The notes below the pieces were generated by a model. That model worked only from the letters and a program-made list of their open reading frames with translations. It made no database searches and was not told where the DNA came from. A DNA stretch of 64,000 nt from Clostridiales bacterium Firm_16 (GTDB taxonomy: Bacteria; Bacillota; Clostridia; Saccharofermentanales; Saccharofermentanaceae). A program made the position numbers and the translations under genes. Where the stretch lies: the NCBI GenBank assembly GCA_001604185.1, contig LVAV01000013.1:62001-126000 (forward strand), read 5' to 3'. Positions 1 through 9,447 of the stretch are shown here, one piece after another (position 1 is the stretch's first letter; each line of letters begins with the position of its first letter).

Positions 1-1709
1 TTGTGTGCTTCATGTTCTCTGTACGGATCAGGATCCTGTCGGCTTCAAGTCCGGTTTTCTCGTCAGCCTCTTCCAGGATCTTCTCCATGTCTTCCCTCGT
101 TGCTTCCGAATCGAAATTAATAGCCACATCGTACGTCATGATCTCATCGTACTGGAAGTTGATAAGATTGTTGATGGAATCCTTAAGTCCGAATCCAGTG
201 ATCAGCAAAGCCGTGCATCCGGCGATACCGATGATCATCATCCACATTCTCTTCTTGAAACGGAAGACATTTCTCGCGGAGACTTTATGCAGGAAAGAAA
301 GTCTTTTCCACAGGGGCGTGATGTATTCCAGCAGGATCCTTTTGCCGGAGGGCGGAGCCTTCGGACGAACCAGTTCCGCCGGTGCTTCCGTAAACTCCCT
401 GAAACACGTCACGATGGTTACGCCCACGGAACAGATAAGAGAAACCACCAGAGCGATCACGAACAGCGGGATCTCCCGCGTAAAAGTGATCGGCGCGAAT
501 CCGTACATCATGTCATAGACCTTCCAGATGATATACGGGAAGACCTTCGTTCCGGCAGCAAAACCGCCTATCGCGCCCACCAGGGACGCCGAGCCGGAAT
601 AGACGATATACTTCAGCACGATGGAGAACTTCGAGTATCCCACCGCACGCATCGTACCGATCTCACCTCTCTCGTCCGTGACCATACGCTGCATCGTTGT
701 GGAACAGACCAGCGCCGCCAGGGCGAAGAAGAAAAGCGGGAAAACCTGGGCCACGCCGTCAACGATCTTCGCATCGTTTTCGAAACTCACATAGCCCACA
801 TTCGTGTCTCTCTGCAGGATATAGCACTCCGCCGAAGCCGGGAAATCTATGTCTTCGGGAAGCTTCCCGTCGCCGATGGCAGACGGGTCCATCGTTGTCA
901 TGCCGCCGCCCATCAGGAGGGCCGCCATCTTCTCTTCCATCTCTTTCTTAAGCCGGTCGTAGCGGTCATTGACCACTTCCTCGACCTTCGGTCGCAAGGT
1001 CTTCTCGAAGGCTTCGGTCGTCTCTTCGTACTCATCCGAGAAAGCTTCCGGGTCCTCGTCGAGCTTCACATAGGCTTCGGTATATGCTTCGAAGTCCAGG
1101 GCCTCTTTCTGCACATATGCAAAATAATCGATGGAGCCGTCGCCGATATCCGTCGTGCCCTTCTGGAAATTCATATAGTAAGGAGACCGAACACGTCCGA
1201 CCACTTCGTATTCTCCGTAAGCGAAGCCATCCTTCTCCGAAAGAAGGATCGTATCCCCGATATAGTCTGAAGGGCAGGCATAGGCATCAACGACAGCCTC
1301 GTGGTCATTCTCCGGCAGCCGTCCTTCGATCAGATCAAGCTTATTCACGTTCTCCGTAATGGTATGGAAACGTACCACATACACGAGGTCTTCTTTTCCC
1401 TCGTCCTTATTCTTCTGCCGGGTGATCAGGCCATCCTGGAAAGTGGCACCCTCACACGCACGCACACCCTCGATCTCGTCGATCTTCTCCACATCTTCGT
1501 CTGCAAATCCGACTGTGGAAAGCAACCGATAATCGAAAAGCGCCTGATCTCTGACATACTTATCGCCTGTTGCGAAGAATGCCGGCATCGTACTTTTTAA
1601 TCCGGCAAAAAAGCCCACACCCAGTGCGATAATCGACAAGATAGCCAGGTAGCGCATCAGGCTTCCCTTTATGCATCGGAAAACGATCTTCCAGTAACTG
1701 CGCTTCATG
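1..1709 (-). CDS. FtsX-like ABC transporter permease (C-terminus runs off the window start)
   Basis: Minus-strand open frame from ATG at 1709 (MKRSYWKIVFRCIKGSLMRYLAILSIIALGVGFFAGLKSTMPAFF...) continuing to position 1; contains FtsX-like 'GEIGTMRAVGYSKFSIVLKYIVYSG'; lies just downstream of an ABC ATPase. Absent from the ORF track because it has no stop inside the window. Confidence 0.9.
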
Positions 1710-1715
1710 CCCGCC

Positions 1716-2417
1716 TCACCATTCGATCTCTTCCACGGATTTCGGTTCCGGGTTTACTTCGTTACTGATGACCCGTCCGTTCTTGATACGGATAACACGG
1801 TTGGCCATGGCCGCCAGCGTAGAGTTATGGGTAATAATGACCACCGTCATGTGCTTTTCGGTACACATCCGGGCCAGAAGCCGCAGGATCGACTTACCGG
1901 TCTGGTAATCCAGCGCACCGGTAGGCTCATCGCAGAGCAGCAGCTTCGGATTCTTGGCCACCGCACGGGCAATAGCCACACGCTGCTGTTCACCACCGGA
2001 AAGCTGTGCCGGGAAATTCTTCTTTCGGTCCGTCAGTCCCACATCCTCCAGGATCGCCTCCGGATCCATCGGGTCCGAGACCAGCTGGGAAGCCATCTCC
2101 ACATTCTCGATAGCCGTCAGATTCGGGATCAGGTTATAAAACTGGAAAACAAATCCTACATCCACTCTTCTGTAGTTGGCCAGTTCTCTCTCCCGGAGCG
2201 CGGAGATCTTCTGTCCGTCCAGGATCACCTGTCCGCTGGTCAATGTATCCATGCCGCCAAGGATGTTCAGCAGTGTCGTCTTACCGGCACCGGACTGACC
2301 CAGTATCACACAGAGTTCACCCTTCTCAATGGAGAAATCCGCCCCATCAAGAGCATGCACCTCCACATCCCCGGTCTTGTATATTTTCTTCACATCTTGA
2401 AATTCTATATATGCCAT
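1716..2417 (-). CDS. ABC transporter ATP-binding protein (LolD/MacB-type)
   Basis: Walker A '[11 protein letters not shown]', signature '[14 protein letters not shown]', Walker B '[12 protein letters not shown]'. Start [23 protein letters not shown] at 2417. Confidence 0.95.
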   Translation of the reverse strand: MAYIEFQDVKKIYKTGDVEVHALDGADFSIEKGELCVILGQSGAGKTTLLNILGGMDTLTSGQVILDGQKISALRERELANYRRVDVGFVFQFYNLIPNLTAIENVEMASQLVSDPMDPEAILEDVGLTDRKKNFPAQLSGGEQQRVAIARAVAKNPKLLLCDEPTGALDYQTGKSILRLLARMCTEKHMTVVIITHNSTLAAMANRVIRIKNGRVISNEVNPEPKSVEEIEW

Positions 2418-2445
2418 CGTAGATCCCGTCTTTCTATATAGAAGG

Positions 2446-2474
2446 ATTATACTCTGTAGCACACACAGTTTCAA
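2446..2474 (-). promoter_or_regulatory. Sigma-A type promoter for the ABC operon (TTGAAA-N17-TATAAT)
   Basis: Minus strand: TTGAAA (2474-2469), 17-nt spacer, TATAAT (2451-2446); palindrome TTCTATATAGAA (2432-2443) immediately downstream. Confidence 0.65.
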
Positions 2475-2595
2475 TCAAACCCCAAATCGTCCCGAAGACG
2501 AAAAAGTTCGGATTTCCTGATTATTTCTATATCGTCACTTGAACCGGTCTACTCCTTTTGTATAATCCTCGTATAAAGTGTGTTGAGGTATTGTT

Positions 2596-4806
2596 ATGCA
2601 TAGATTTAAGAATGTGAGCTGTGCGCTGATGGCAGGCGCACTGACGATTTCGGCATTCGCCGCTGCAGGCTGCCGGAAAGTAGAAGAAACGTCGAAAGAA
2701 AGCACGACCGTAAGTACTGTAGCGACCACTGTCGCTGACTCCTCTGAAACAGATCCGGGAATCAGGACGGACTCTTCGTCTGAGGATCCTTCGGACAGTT
2801 CTGCCGAAGATTCCTCCCGGGAACCGCAAGATCCCGTCGAGAAGCAGGCAAAATCTCTGGCCGCCGAGCTCAACGTAGACGAATCCGAGCTTCATGGAAA
2901 ATACGAACTTTTTATCAAGTATGCCGACTGCGTGGTCAACAATCCGAAACTGGGCGAGTGGAGAGCTTACGCGCTTCACATGTTTCCTGTAGTTGCCGAC
3001 CATCTTGCTCCGGAGAATGAGGAATACTTCCTGGGGAAAGTGAAAGATCTGAAGATGGAATCTCTCTATCTCAGCGATGCCGCCGGAGAATTCATCGCAT
3101 TGAATAACGGGATCCGTATTTTTGGAGACGGTATCGTCTATAACACAGAAGCCACGTATTCGACCGTCTTTCACGAACTGACTCATTTCGTAGATGCCAC
3201 GATCCACGGAGAAGATGAGCCGGATGTGTACTATACCGGCAAGCGCTTCACGTATCAAGATGACTATACAGATGAGGAATGGCAGTATGCTTCTGAACAC
3301 GTTTCGCATTGCTATTCCACTAATTTCATTACCGAGGGCGGAGCGGAGCTTTACGCCGGGAAATACTTCACGAAAGCCCCTCGTTCCTACTACTGTGAGA
3401 ACAGTTTCCTTACCGGACTGGAATGGATCTATGGCAGCGAGAAACTGGACGAACTCTTCTTCGGCAATGATTCCTCCATGCAGTTTATACAGCTTCTGAA
3501 GGATGCAGGGTACACCGACGAACAGATCTGCGTCGTTCTTGATTCGTTCAATTACTACACATACAGTCGTGGGAACCGTCCCGATAAACTTGTGCGCTAT
3601 GAGGATGTCCTGATCGATCTTTATACACAAGTGAAAGGTAACGACTGGAAGAAAGATAAGGTTTTCTCCCAGATCCTGTGGCAGATCAAAAACGCCTTCT
3701 ATTACGATGTGGACCTGCAGCATTCTGATGTCACCTACTCTGATCTGTGGCAGTTCTCAGATTCCATAACAGGAAGTGTGGATCAGGGGGATAATCCGAA
3801 ACCCCTGGATATTCTGACTGTGGTCATACTCGATGGAAAACCATACCTTACCTGCGGTCTGGAAAGATTCGATACATATTCTCCTGACCGCGCTTCGACC
3901 CTTATTATCGACTTAGATTTCGATACTACCGAAGTACTGTCTTATGAATACTTCACACACCCGTTTCCGGAAACCGTACCGAATCCTCTTCCTTCGGGAG
4001 CCGCCCTTGATGCTAAACTGGAATCGTTCGCCCGAGACAATTCTGCGGCACATCAGCAGGTTGTTTATGTCGGATCTCCGGAATGGAAAGAAGTCTACGA
4101 GCGCGCCGCGCAGATCGGAAATAAATACGGTATTTTCTTATATGTGGGTGAGAATATTCCTTCTTACATCACATGTTCCCAACTGCCAAGTTCAGTCAAG
4201 AACCTGAAGACCGCTCTGGATAAGGTAGAGAAGATCCTTGAGAGATTCCCGGAAGATTACTTCGACCAGTTTGCCTACGGAAACTACGCCGGCTTCGAGA
4301 TCGCTCTGGTGGACCGCCCGCTATGGAACGAACTGATGGTATATACGACAGAGAACGGATACGTCCTGAATTGCGCACTGGAATGTAGAGACGAGACAGA
4401 ACTGAAAGAACTTGAATCCCGCCTGCTCGATGCGATCTACTCAGCGACTGATCTGAAGATCAAGTATTACTTCGAAAACATTGAGGATCCGGATTTCTCG
4501 GAAGAGATCTGGAAGACCTACAATCCGGAGTCCAGCCCCTACTTCGGATATCTGAACAGTAATGACGAGAAAGACACGTATAATGCGTACAAGGACTATT
4601 TTGTTTCTATGACAGCCATGCGGAATGCACCGAAAGACCGTTCTCAGTTGATGACCGCCATCCTGGAAGGCCGCGATCTTTCTGCGCCCTGCATCAAGAA
4701 AGCGGAATACTACAGTCGCATGATCCGCGAGGCCTTCGATGATTCATCCTGGTCGGAGAAAACGTCCTGGGAAGAAGAGATTTCCCGTCAGAACGGTAAG
4801 ACATAA
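2596..4806 (+). CDS. Putative lipoprotein with HExxH zinc-metallopeptidase-like motif
   Basis: Signal peptide with lipobox-like 'AFAAAGC'; Ser/Thr/Glu-rich linker; 'TVFHELTHFVDA' (HExxH) and downstream 'ITEGGAELYAG'. Confidence 0.75.
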   Translation: MHRFKNVSCALMAGALTISAFAAAGCRKVEETSKESTTVSTVATTVADSSETDPGIRTDSSSEDPSDSSAEDSSREPQDPVEKQAKSLAAELNVDESELHGKYELFIKYADCVVNNPKLGEWRAYALHMFPVVADHLAPENEEYFLGKVKDLKMESLYLSDAAGEFIALNNGIRIFGDGIVYNTEATYSTVFHELTHFVDATIHGEDEPDVYYTGKRFTYQDDYTDEEWQYASEHVSHCYSTNFITEGGAELYAGKYFTKAPRSYYCENSFLTGLEWIYGSEKLDELFFGNDSSMQFIQLLKDAGYTDEQICVVLDSFNYYTYSRGNRPDKLVRYEDVLIDLYTQVKGNDWKKDKVFSQILWQIKNAFYYDVDLQHSDVTYSDLWQFSDSITGSVDQGDNPKPLDILTVVILDGKPYLTCGLERFDTYSPDRASTLIIDLDFDTTEVLSYEYFTHPFPETVPNPLPSGAALDAKLESFARDNSAAHQQVVYVGSPEWKEVYERAAQIGNKYGIFLYVGENIPSYITCSQLPSSVKNLKTALDKVEKILERFPEDYFDQFAYGNYAGFEIALVDRPLWNELMVYTTENGYVLNCALECRDETELKELESRLLDAIYSATDLKIKYYFENIEDPDFSEEIWKTYNPESSPYFGYLNSNDEKDTYNAYKDYFVSMTAMRNAPKDRSQLMTAILEGRDLSAPCIKKAEYYSRMIREAFDDSSWSEKTSWEEEISRQNGKT

Positions 4807-4811
4807 GAGAT

Positions 4812-6554
4812 TTATCTGTCTGCGGTATAGAATAATCTTCCCATCTGATTCGCGATAAATTCGCCGGTAGTCGCAATATCCTTCGTCAATTCGCTTACCA
4901 GGAATCCAAAGATGTTCTGCTTATGGAAGATCGGGAAAGCCGTGCACTCTCTGCACTTCGGCGGCAGCTCGGTGCGGCGGAACATTTCGCTGGTCCTTCC
5001 GGGCTGGCGCTCCTTCGGAAGCACATACAGCTCTCCCTCTTTCGTCAGACAGTGGAGATAGATCGTATTCGGGAAAAGATCTTCGCTCGTCTCATTGAAA
5101 AGCACCGGCTCGTCGAAAAGGAACAATGCCGCATTGGGAAGACCTAACTTATCGAAATGCGCGATCATGCTGTCGAAAGATACAGAAGAATCTTCCTCGA
5201 AGAAATCGGTAATATCCACCATGTAGTCCGTCATCTTCTGCCGGGTCTCCGTGATATGGTCATTGAAGCGGATGCTGTTCTCCGCCTGGGCCAGGATCGC
5301 GGCGTCACGCATGTGGTTAAACAACCGCTCGATATAGATGTTCATGCCGGTACTCTTCTGGGATCCGTCCACACTGGTCTGCAGACGATCGATACTCTTA
5401 AGCAGTTTTCCCGCATCGGTATACGCCATCGCACCGTTCTCGAAGAAGATATCGATCAATTCTTTTGCCTCGTGATAATCTTCTACGCTCATATATCTCT
5501 GCTTCAAGGCTATCAGGATCTTCGAGATAAAGGCCAGGAACAGTCTCTTCAGATTCACCGACTCACGGCTGATATGCTCATAACGGTAACGGTAGAAACA
5601 GTCATCGAACATTCTGTAGATAAAATCCGTATCCACATTGAGCATTTCCATGACGTTATACTCATACATCTCATACGGGAAAGACTCTCGTCCGTAAAGT
5701 CTTGTGGGGATCAGAGTCGGCTCCACATTCTCGCCGTTCATCATGTCCAGAAGAAGTTCCAGAGACTTCTTTCCCAAAGTGATATTATCGGCACCGATCG
5801 ATGTCAGGGTAGGGATCATGCGGCCGGCCATCTTGGTATTATCGAATCCGAAGACCATGATATCCTTGCCCGGAACCAGTCTTCTCTCCTTCATGGCCTC
5901 ATAAAGACCCACGGCTACGGAGTCATTGACACAGAAGATTGCCTGGACATCCGGATTTCTGTCCAGAAGCTCGTCGGCATCGTCTTTACAGTTAACAGAC
6001 ATATCCGTCGCCTGATACTGGTCTTCCGTAAATTCGATCCCGTTCTCATTCAAGATCCGGGAATAGATATCCTTTCTCCTTCTGGAGTCTACATTATCCG
6101 TTCTTCCGCCCAGCATACAGAATTTCGTAAATCCATTAACGTTGATCAGGCAGTCCAGTGCTTCCCTTATTCCCTCTGTATTGTCGTAATTGACTGTGAC
6201 ACGGTCCTCCACATCAGAGATGGAGAAGATCATGGGAACACCATAGATCTTCGAGTCGAATCTCTCCAGGAGCAGTTCACGGTCCACATTACACATACTT
6301 CCGAGGCATACCAGGATACCGTCAAAATGACACTTGTGCTCCAGTTGATAGACGGAATTATAGATCACACGATACGCGTGATGCTTAACGTCCATATCCT
6401 TAACACCATCGTAGATACCGGCTATCAGTACAAGATTCAAGTCTTTCCTCTGTCGGACACCACTGACAACATTCTGTATGAATTCTTCTGCGAAGTCCGT
6501 GAAGAAATTCTCGATAACCAGACCGATCGTCTTTTTACCATTGCCGCTGATCAT
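4812..6554 (-). CDS. LacI/periplasmic-binding-protein-type sensor protein lacking an obvious HTH
   Basis: N-terminus 'KTIGLVIENFFTDFAEEFIQNVVSGVRQR' and 'NPDVQAIFCVNDSVAVGLYEAMKERRLVPGKDIMVFGFDNTKMAGRMIPTLTSI' typical of the LacI-family sensor fold; no N-terminal HTH. Confidence 0.75.
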   Translation of the reverse strand: MISGNGKKTIGLVIENFFTDFAEEFIQNVVSGVRQRKDLNLVLIAGIYDGVKDMDVKHHAYRVIYNSVYQLEHKCHFDGILVCLGSMCNVDRELLLERFDSKIYGVPMIFSISDVEDRVTVNYDNTEGIREALDCLINVNGFTKFCMLGGRTDNVDSRRRKDIYSRILNENGIEFTEDQYQATDMSVNCKDDADELLDRNPDVQAIFCVNDSVAVGLYEAMKERRLVPGKDIMVFGFDNTKMAGRMIPTLTSIGADNITLGKKSLELLLDMMNGENVEPTLIPTRLYGRESFPYEMYEYNVMEMLNVDTDFIYRMFDDCFYRYRYEHISRESVNLKRLFLAFISKILIALKQRYMSVEDYHEAKELIDIFFENGAMAYTDAGKLLKSIDRLQTSVDGSQKSTGMNIYIERLFNHMRDAAILAQAENSIRFNDHITETRQKMTDYMVDITDFFEEDSSVSFDSMIAHFDKLGLPNAALFLFDEPVLFNETSEDLFPNTIYLHCLTKEGELYVLPKERQPGRTSEMFRRTELPPKCRECTAFPIFHKQNIFGFLVSELTKDIATTGEFIANQMGRLFYTADR

Positions 6555-6572
6555 GCCGTACTCCTTCCCCTT

Positions 6573-9200
6573 TTACTCCAGAAGATCCGGAGACGGTCTG
6601 GAGAAGAGATAGCCCTGGGAGAAGTCCACTTCGTATCCGACAAGTTTCTCCTGGATCTGCTCATTCTCGACAAACTCGGCAACAATGCCGATCTTTCTAT
6701 CGGAAAGGCGCTTCCACGCCGCGATCAGTGCAATGATATTCTCGGATTCCGGATCGATACAGCAGTTCCGGACAATGGAACCATCGATCTTCAGGAAATC
6801 CGAATAGATACTCAGCAGGTGCTGCAGGTTCGAGAATCCGCTTCCGAAATCGTCGATAGAGATCTTGCCGCCCAGTTCATGGACACGATCTACGAAACCT
6901 ACAAGCTCGTTATAGTCCTCGATATCCTCGTTCTCCAGGATCTCGAACACGAAGTTCTCCGGGTGCGGGACCTGGGACAGGCTGTCATAGATCAATTCCA
7001 GAACTTCCTTGTTCTTGATGTCCCGGATTCCGATATTGATGCTGACACTCTTGTCATCGATATTGCGGAAACGGTCGAAGACTTTACGGATCATGATCTT
7101 CGATATCTCATCGTAAAGCACACCGAAACTTCTGGCGATATCCAGGAAACTGGCTGGATAATACACCTTGCCGTTCTCATCCATAAGACGCATCAGGGAT
7201 TCGTAGTGATGGATCCGCTTCTCTTTGTTATCGTAGATGCCCTGGTAATAAGGGATCACACGGTCATGCATGATGGCATAGTTGATGACATTGACCATGT
7301 GATAGCGCTCACGGATACTGTCATCGTCGATATTGTTCTCATCGGAACCATCACAGACATAGAACTGGATGTTCTTGTTCGTCATGGTAGCAAGTGCGGA
7401 ATAGTAGGTTGTCTCCAAAGTTTCCGTAGTGCATCCGTCGATCACGCAGAAGATCGGAACGATAGAGATGAAGTCCTCAGAATACTGGAAAAGCTGTCTC
7501 TGCAATGCTTCCATGTCTTCTACGAATTGGGAAAGGGACACACGATAAGAAGACTCCGCGATGGCCATCTGCCAGGAATCAAGCATATAGATGTGGTACT
7601 TCTTATCTCGTGCGAAGCTCAGGCACTTGCTGACGAAATTCTTGTGGGTCAGATCGATGAGATAACTGGAGAAGACCCTCTCCATCTCCTTCTGCTGGGA
7701 AACGTTGATGACACAAATCCGGTCATATTCCTTCGTCTTGATGTCCATATTCAGTGCCGCTTCGTTCGGGATATCTTCACTCTCTGAATACAGGATCTTG
7801 TTTTCACAATCACGGATAAATGTAAGCAGACGCTCTGCCTCCTTCGTATCCTCTTTCGAATTGATCAGTTTCTCGGCTTCCACCAGACTGTTCAACAATG
7901 CCGGATTATCCATCTTCAGCATATCCGTATTGGAAAAGGCGTAGGGGTTATACTCCTGAGTATACGGTCTCTCACCCAGTACAGATACGACAAAAGCACC
8001 ATTTCCGAAGGTGTTCCTGCCATTCGAACAGGTGATCTCACCGGCCGTGACACATCCGCACATATTCGAATTCTCATAGGGAGACAGCTCCCACTTAACG
8101 CAATTGGCATAGATCGAAGAGCGGATCAGATTAGAATATCCGAATATCGTCTCAGCCTTCTTGAAGTTCTCCACTCTCTGGAAAAGCGACCGGCTGTCCG
8201 ATACGATCTTGCCATCGTAGATGAATCCGCGCTTGAGCCGGCTTCCCGGTTTCACTACATGGTTGGCACAGAGATATTCCTTCTTGCCGGAAGTGTCCAG
8301 ATCGTCCCGGATCGCATATTCGTGGGAATTCAACGGATCGATCTTCGGAAACAGTTCTTCCAGCGAGCTGTCTTTCTCATAGTTTAGAAGGATCGGGATC
8401 TCATCTGCATCCGCATAGACGTACGGGAACAGATGCTGAAGCTCGGGATGCTTTCTCAGCGCACCGCTCATACCCATCTGGTAAACATCTACCGCATCTT
8501 CCCCGCCGATCTTCAAGATGCAGGAACGGAATGAATCCGTGATCTCCGTCTCTTCCCCGATCGTCTGGATACCTGTAGCATAGGACGTGAACGTCTCGAG
8601 AGATCCGCCGGAGAAAGACGCGATCAGGATGGCCTGATCGGACCACCGCTTCTCATCGAAGACGAATCCCTGTATTGCCCCGGCTTTCTGCCTGGTCTGC
8701 GGTATGGTCGCCACACCACCGGTCATAGGAACACCCGGGAAGAAATCGTTACAGCGGTTAACAAACTGGAAAATATCCTTATATCGTTCCGAAGCGAACA
8801 CCAGGAGAAGTTTCGTCTCATCGTCGAGGATCTCTCTCTTGACCTCTCCGCAGAGCATATCTACCGGCAGGATATTGTCACTATATTCGTCGGTATAGGG
8901 CATCAACCGTACTTTGACTCTGCATTCCTTCATGGCGGAGACGGAGATGGCGCACTGGTTCTGCGCATATTTGCCCCAGTTGATCACGGCAGAGGTGCTG
9001 GTTCCGAAGATCATGGCGTTCGGAACCAGTTCCTTGATAAATCTGGCCAGTTCCACAGCTTCATCCGGGCGATGAATGGCAGTATGAATTCGAATCAGGA
9101 TATCTCCCTGATTCGCAGTAAGATTCAACTGTTTTAATGTATCCGAAAGTCTGGCCTTGGATATATATTGAAAATTCCAAGTAAACATCCGACCCTCCAC
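6573..9200 (-). CDS. FIST N-domain-like plus EAL domain protein (putative c-di-GMP phosphodiesterase)
   Basis: C-terminal EAL signatures: 'YESLMR' (ExLxR), 'SINIGIRD', 'EILENEDI', 'ISIDDFGSGFSNL', 'LKIDGSIV', 'AEFVEN', 'SQGYLF'. N-terminus resembles FIST sensor domains ('VPNAMIFGTSTSAVI'). Confidence 0.85.
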   Translation of the reverse strand: MEGRMFTWNFQYISKARLSDTLKQLNLTANQGDILIRIHTAIHRPDEAVELARFIKELVPNAMIFGTSTSAVINWGKYAQNQCAISVSAMKECRVKVRLMPYTDEYSDNILPVDMLCGEVKREILDDETKLLLVFASERYKDIFQFVNRCNDFFPGVPMTGGVATIPQTRQKAGAIQGFVFDEKRWSDQAILIASFSGGSLETFTSYATGIQTIGEETEITDSFRSCILKIGGEDAVDVYQMGMSGALRKHPELQHLFPYVYADADEIPILLNYEKDSSLEELFPKIDPLNSHEYAIRDDLDTSGKKEYLCANHVVKPGSRLKRGFIYDGKIVSDSRSLFQRVENFKKAETIFGYSNLIRSSIYANCVKWELSPYENSNMCGCVTAGEITCSNGRNTFGNGAFVVSVLGERPYTQEYNPYAFSNTDMLKMDNPALLNSLVEAEKLINSKEDTKEAERLLTFIRDCENKILYSESEDIPNEAALNMDIKTKEYDRICVINVSQQKEMERVFSSYLIDLTHKNFVSKCLSFARDKKYHIYMLDSWQMAIAESSYRVSLSQFVEDMEALQRQLFQYSEDFISIVPIFCVIDGCTTETLETTYYSALATMTNKNIQFYVCDGSDENNIDDDSIRERYHMVNVINYAIMHDRVIPYYQGIYDNKEKRIHHYESLMRLMDENGKVYYPASFLDIARSFGVLYDEISKIMIRKVFDRFRNIDDKSVSINIGIRDIKNKEVLELIYDSLSQVPHPENFVFEILENEDIEDYNELVGFVDRVHELGGKISIDDFGSGFSNLQHLLSIYSDFLKIDGSIVRNCCIDPESENIIALIAAWKRLSDRKIGIVAEFVENEQIQEKLVGYEVDFSQGYLFSRPSPDLLE

Positions 9201-9348
9201 TATTCCTACTGTTCCCTGTCATCCCCATCAGGAAAGCTGATCTTCAATAATTGCTCATTTTCATTATATAGCGGTCAAGGTCAGATTTCACGACAAAACA
9301 TAAGAAACTTTGAGAACAAAAAGAAAACAATTTTCATTTCGTAACAAA

Positions 9349-9399
9349 CCGCCCCGACGGAAAGCAGGGGGTGCGGCCCTGCACATCCGGTCGGAGCGG
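9349..9399 (-). terminator. Large GC-rich hairpin, probable terminator of the ABC permease gene
   Basis: Minus strand CCGCTCCGACCGGATGTGCAGG-GCCGCACC-CCCTGCTTTCCGTCGGGGCGG followed by TTTGTT. Confidence 0.45.
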
Positions 9400-9447
9400 C
9401 CGATATGAGTTGGTTGGAAAGCGGCTTGTTAAGAGCTTTTGCAGTGG

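Noticed and set aside
5-1270. 421-aa plus-strand ORF at the window start
   Set aside because: Antisense to the FtsX-like permease that is open through the window edge on the minus strand.
2527-3723. 398-aa minus-strand ORF
   Set aside because: Antisense to the HELTH lipoprotein; shadow frame.
5157-7787. 876-aa plus-strand ORF
   Set aside because: Antisense to the EAL and LacI-type genes, which have clear domain motifs; composition is typical of an antisense shadow frame (rich in H, D, I, R).
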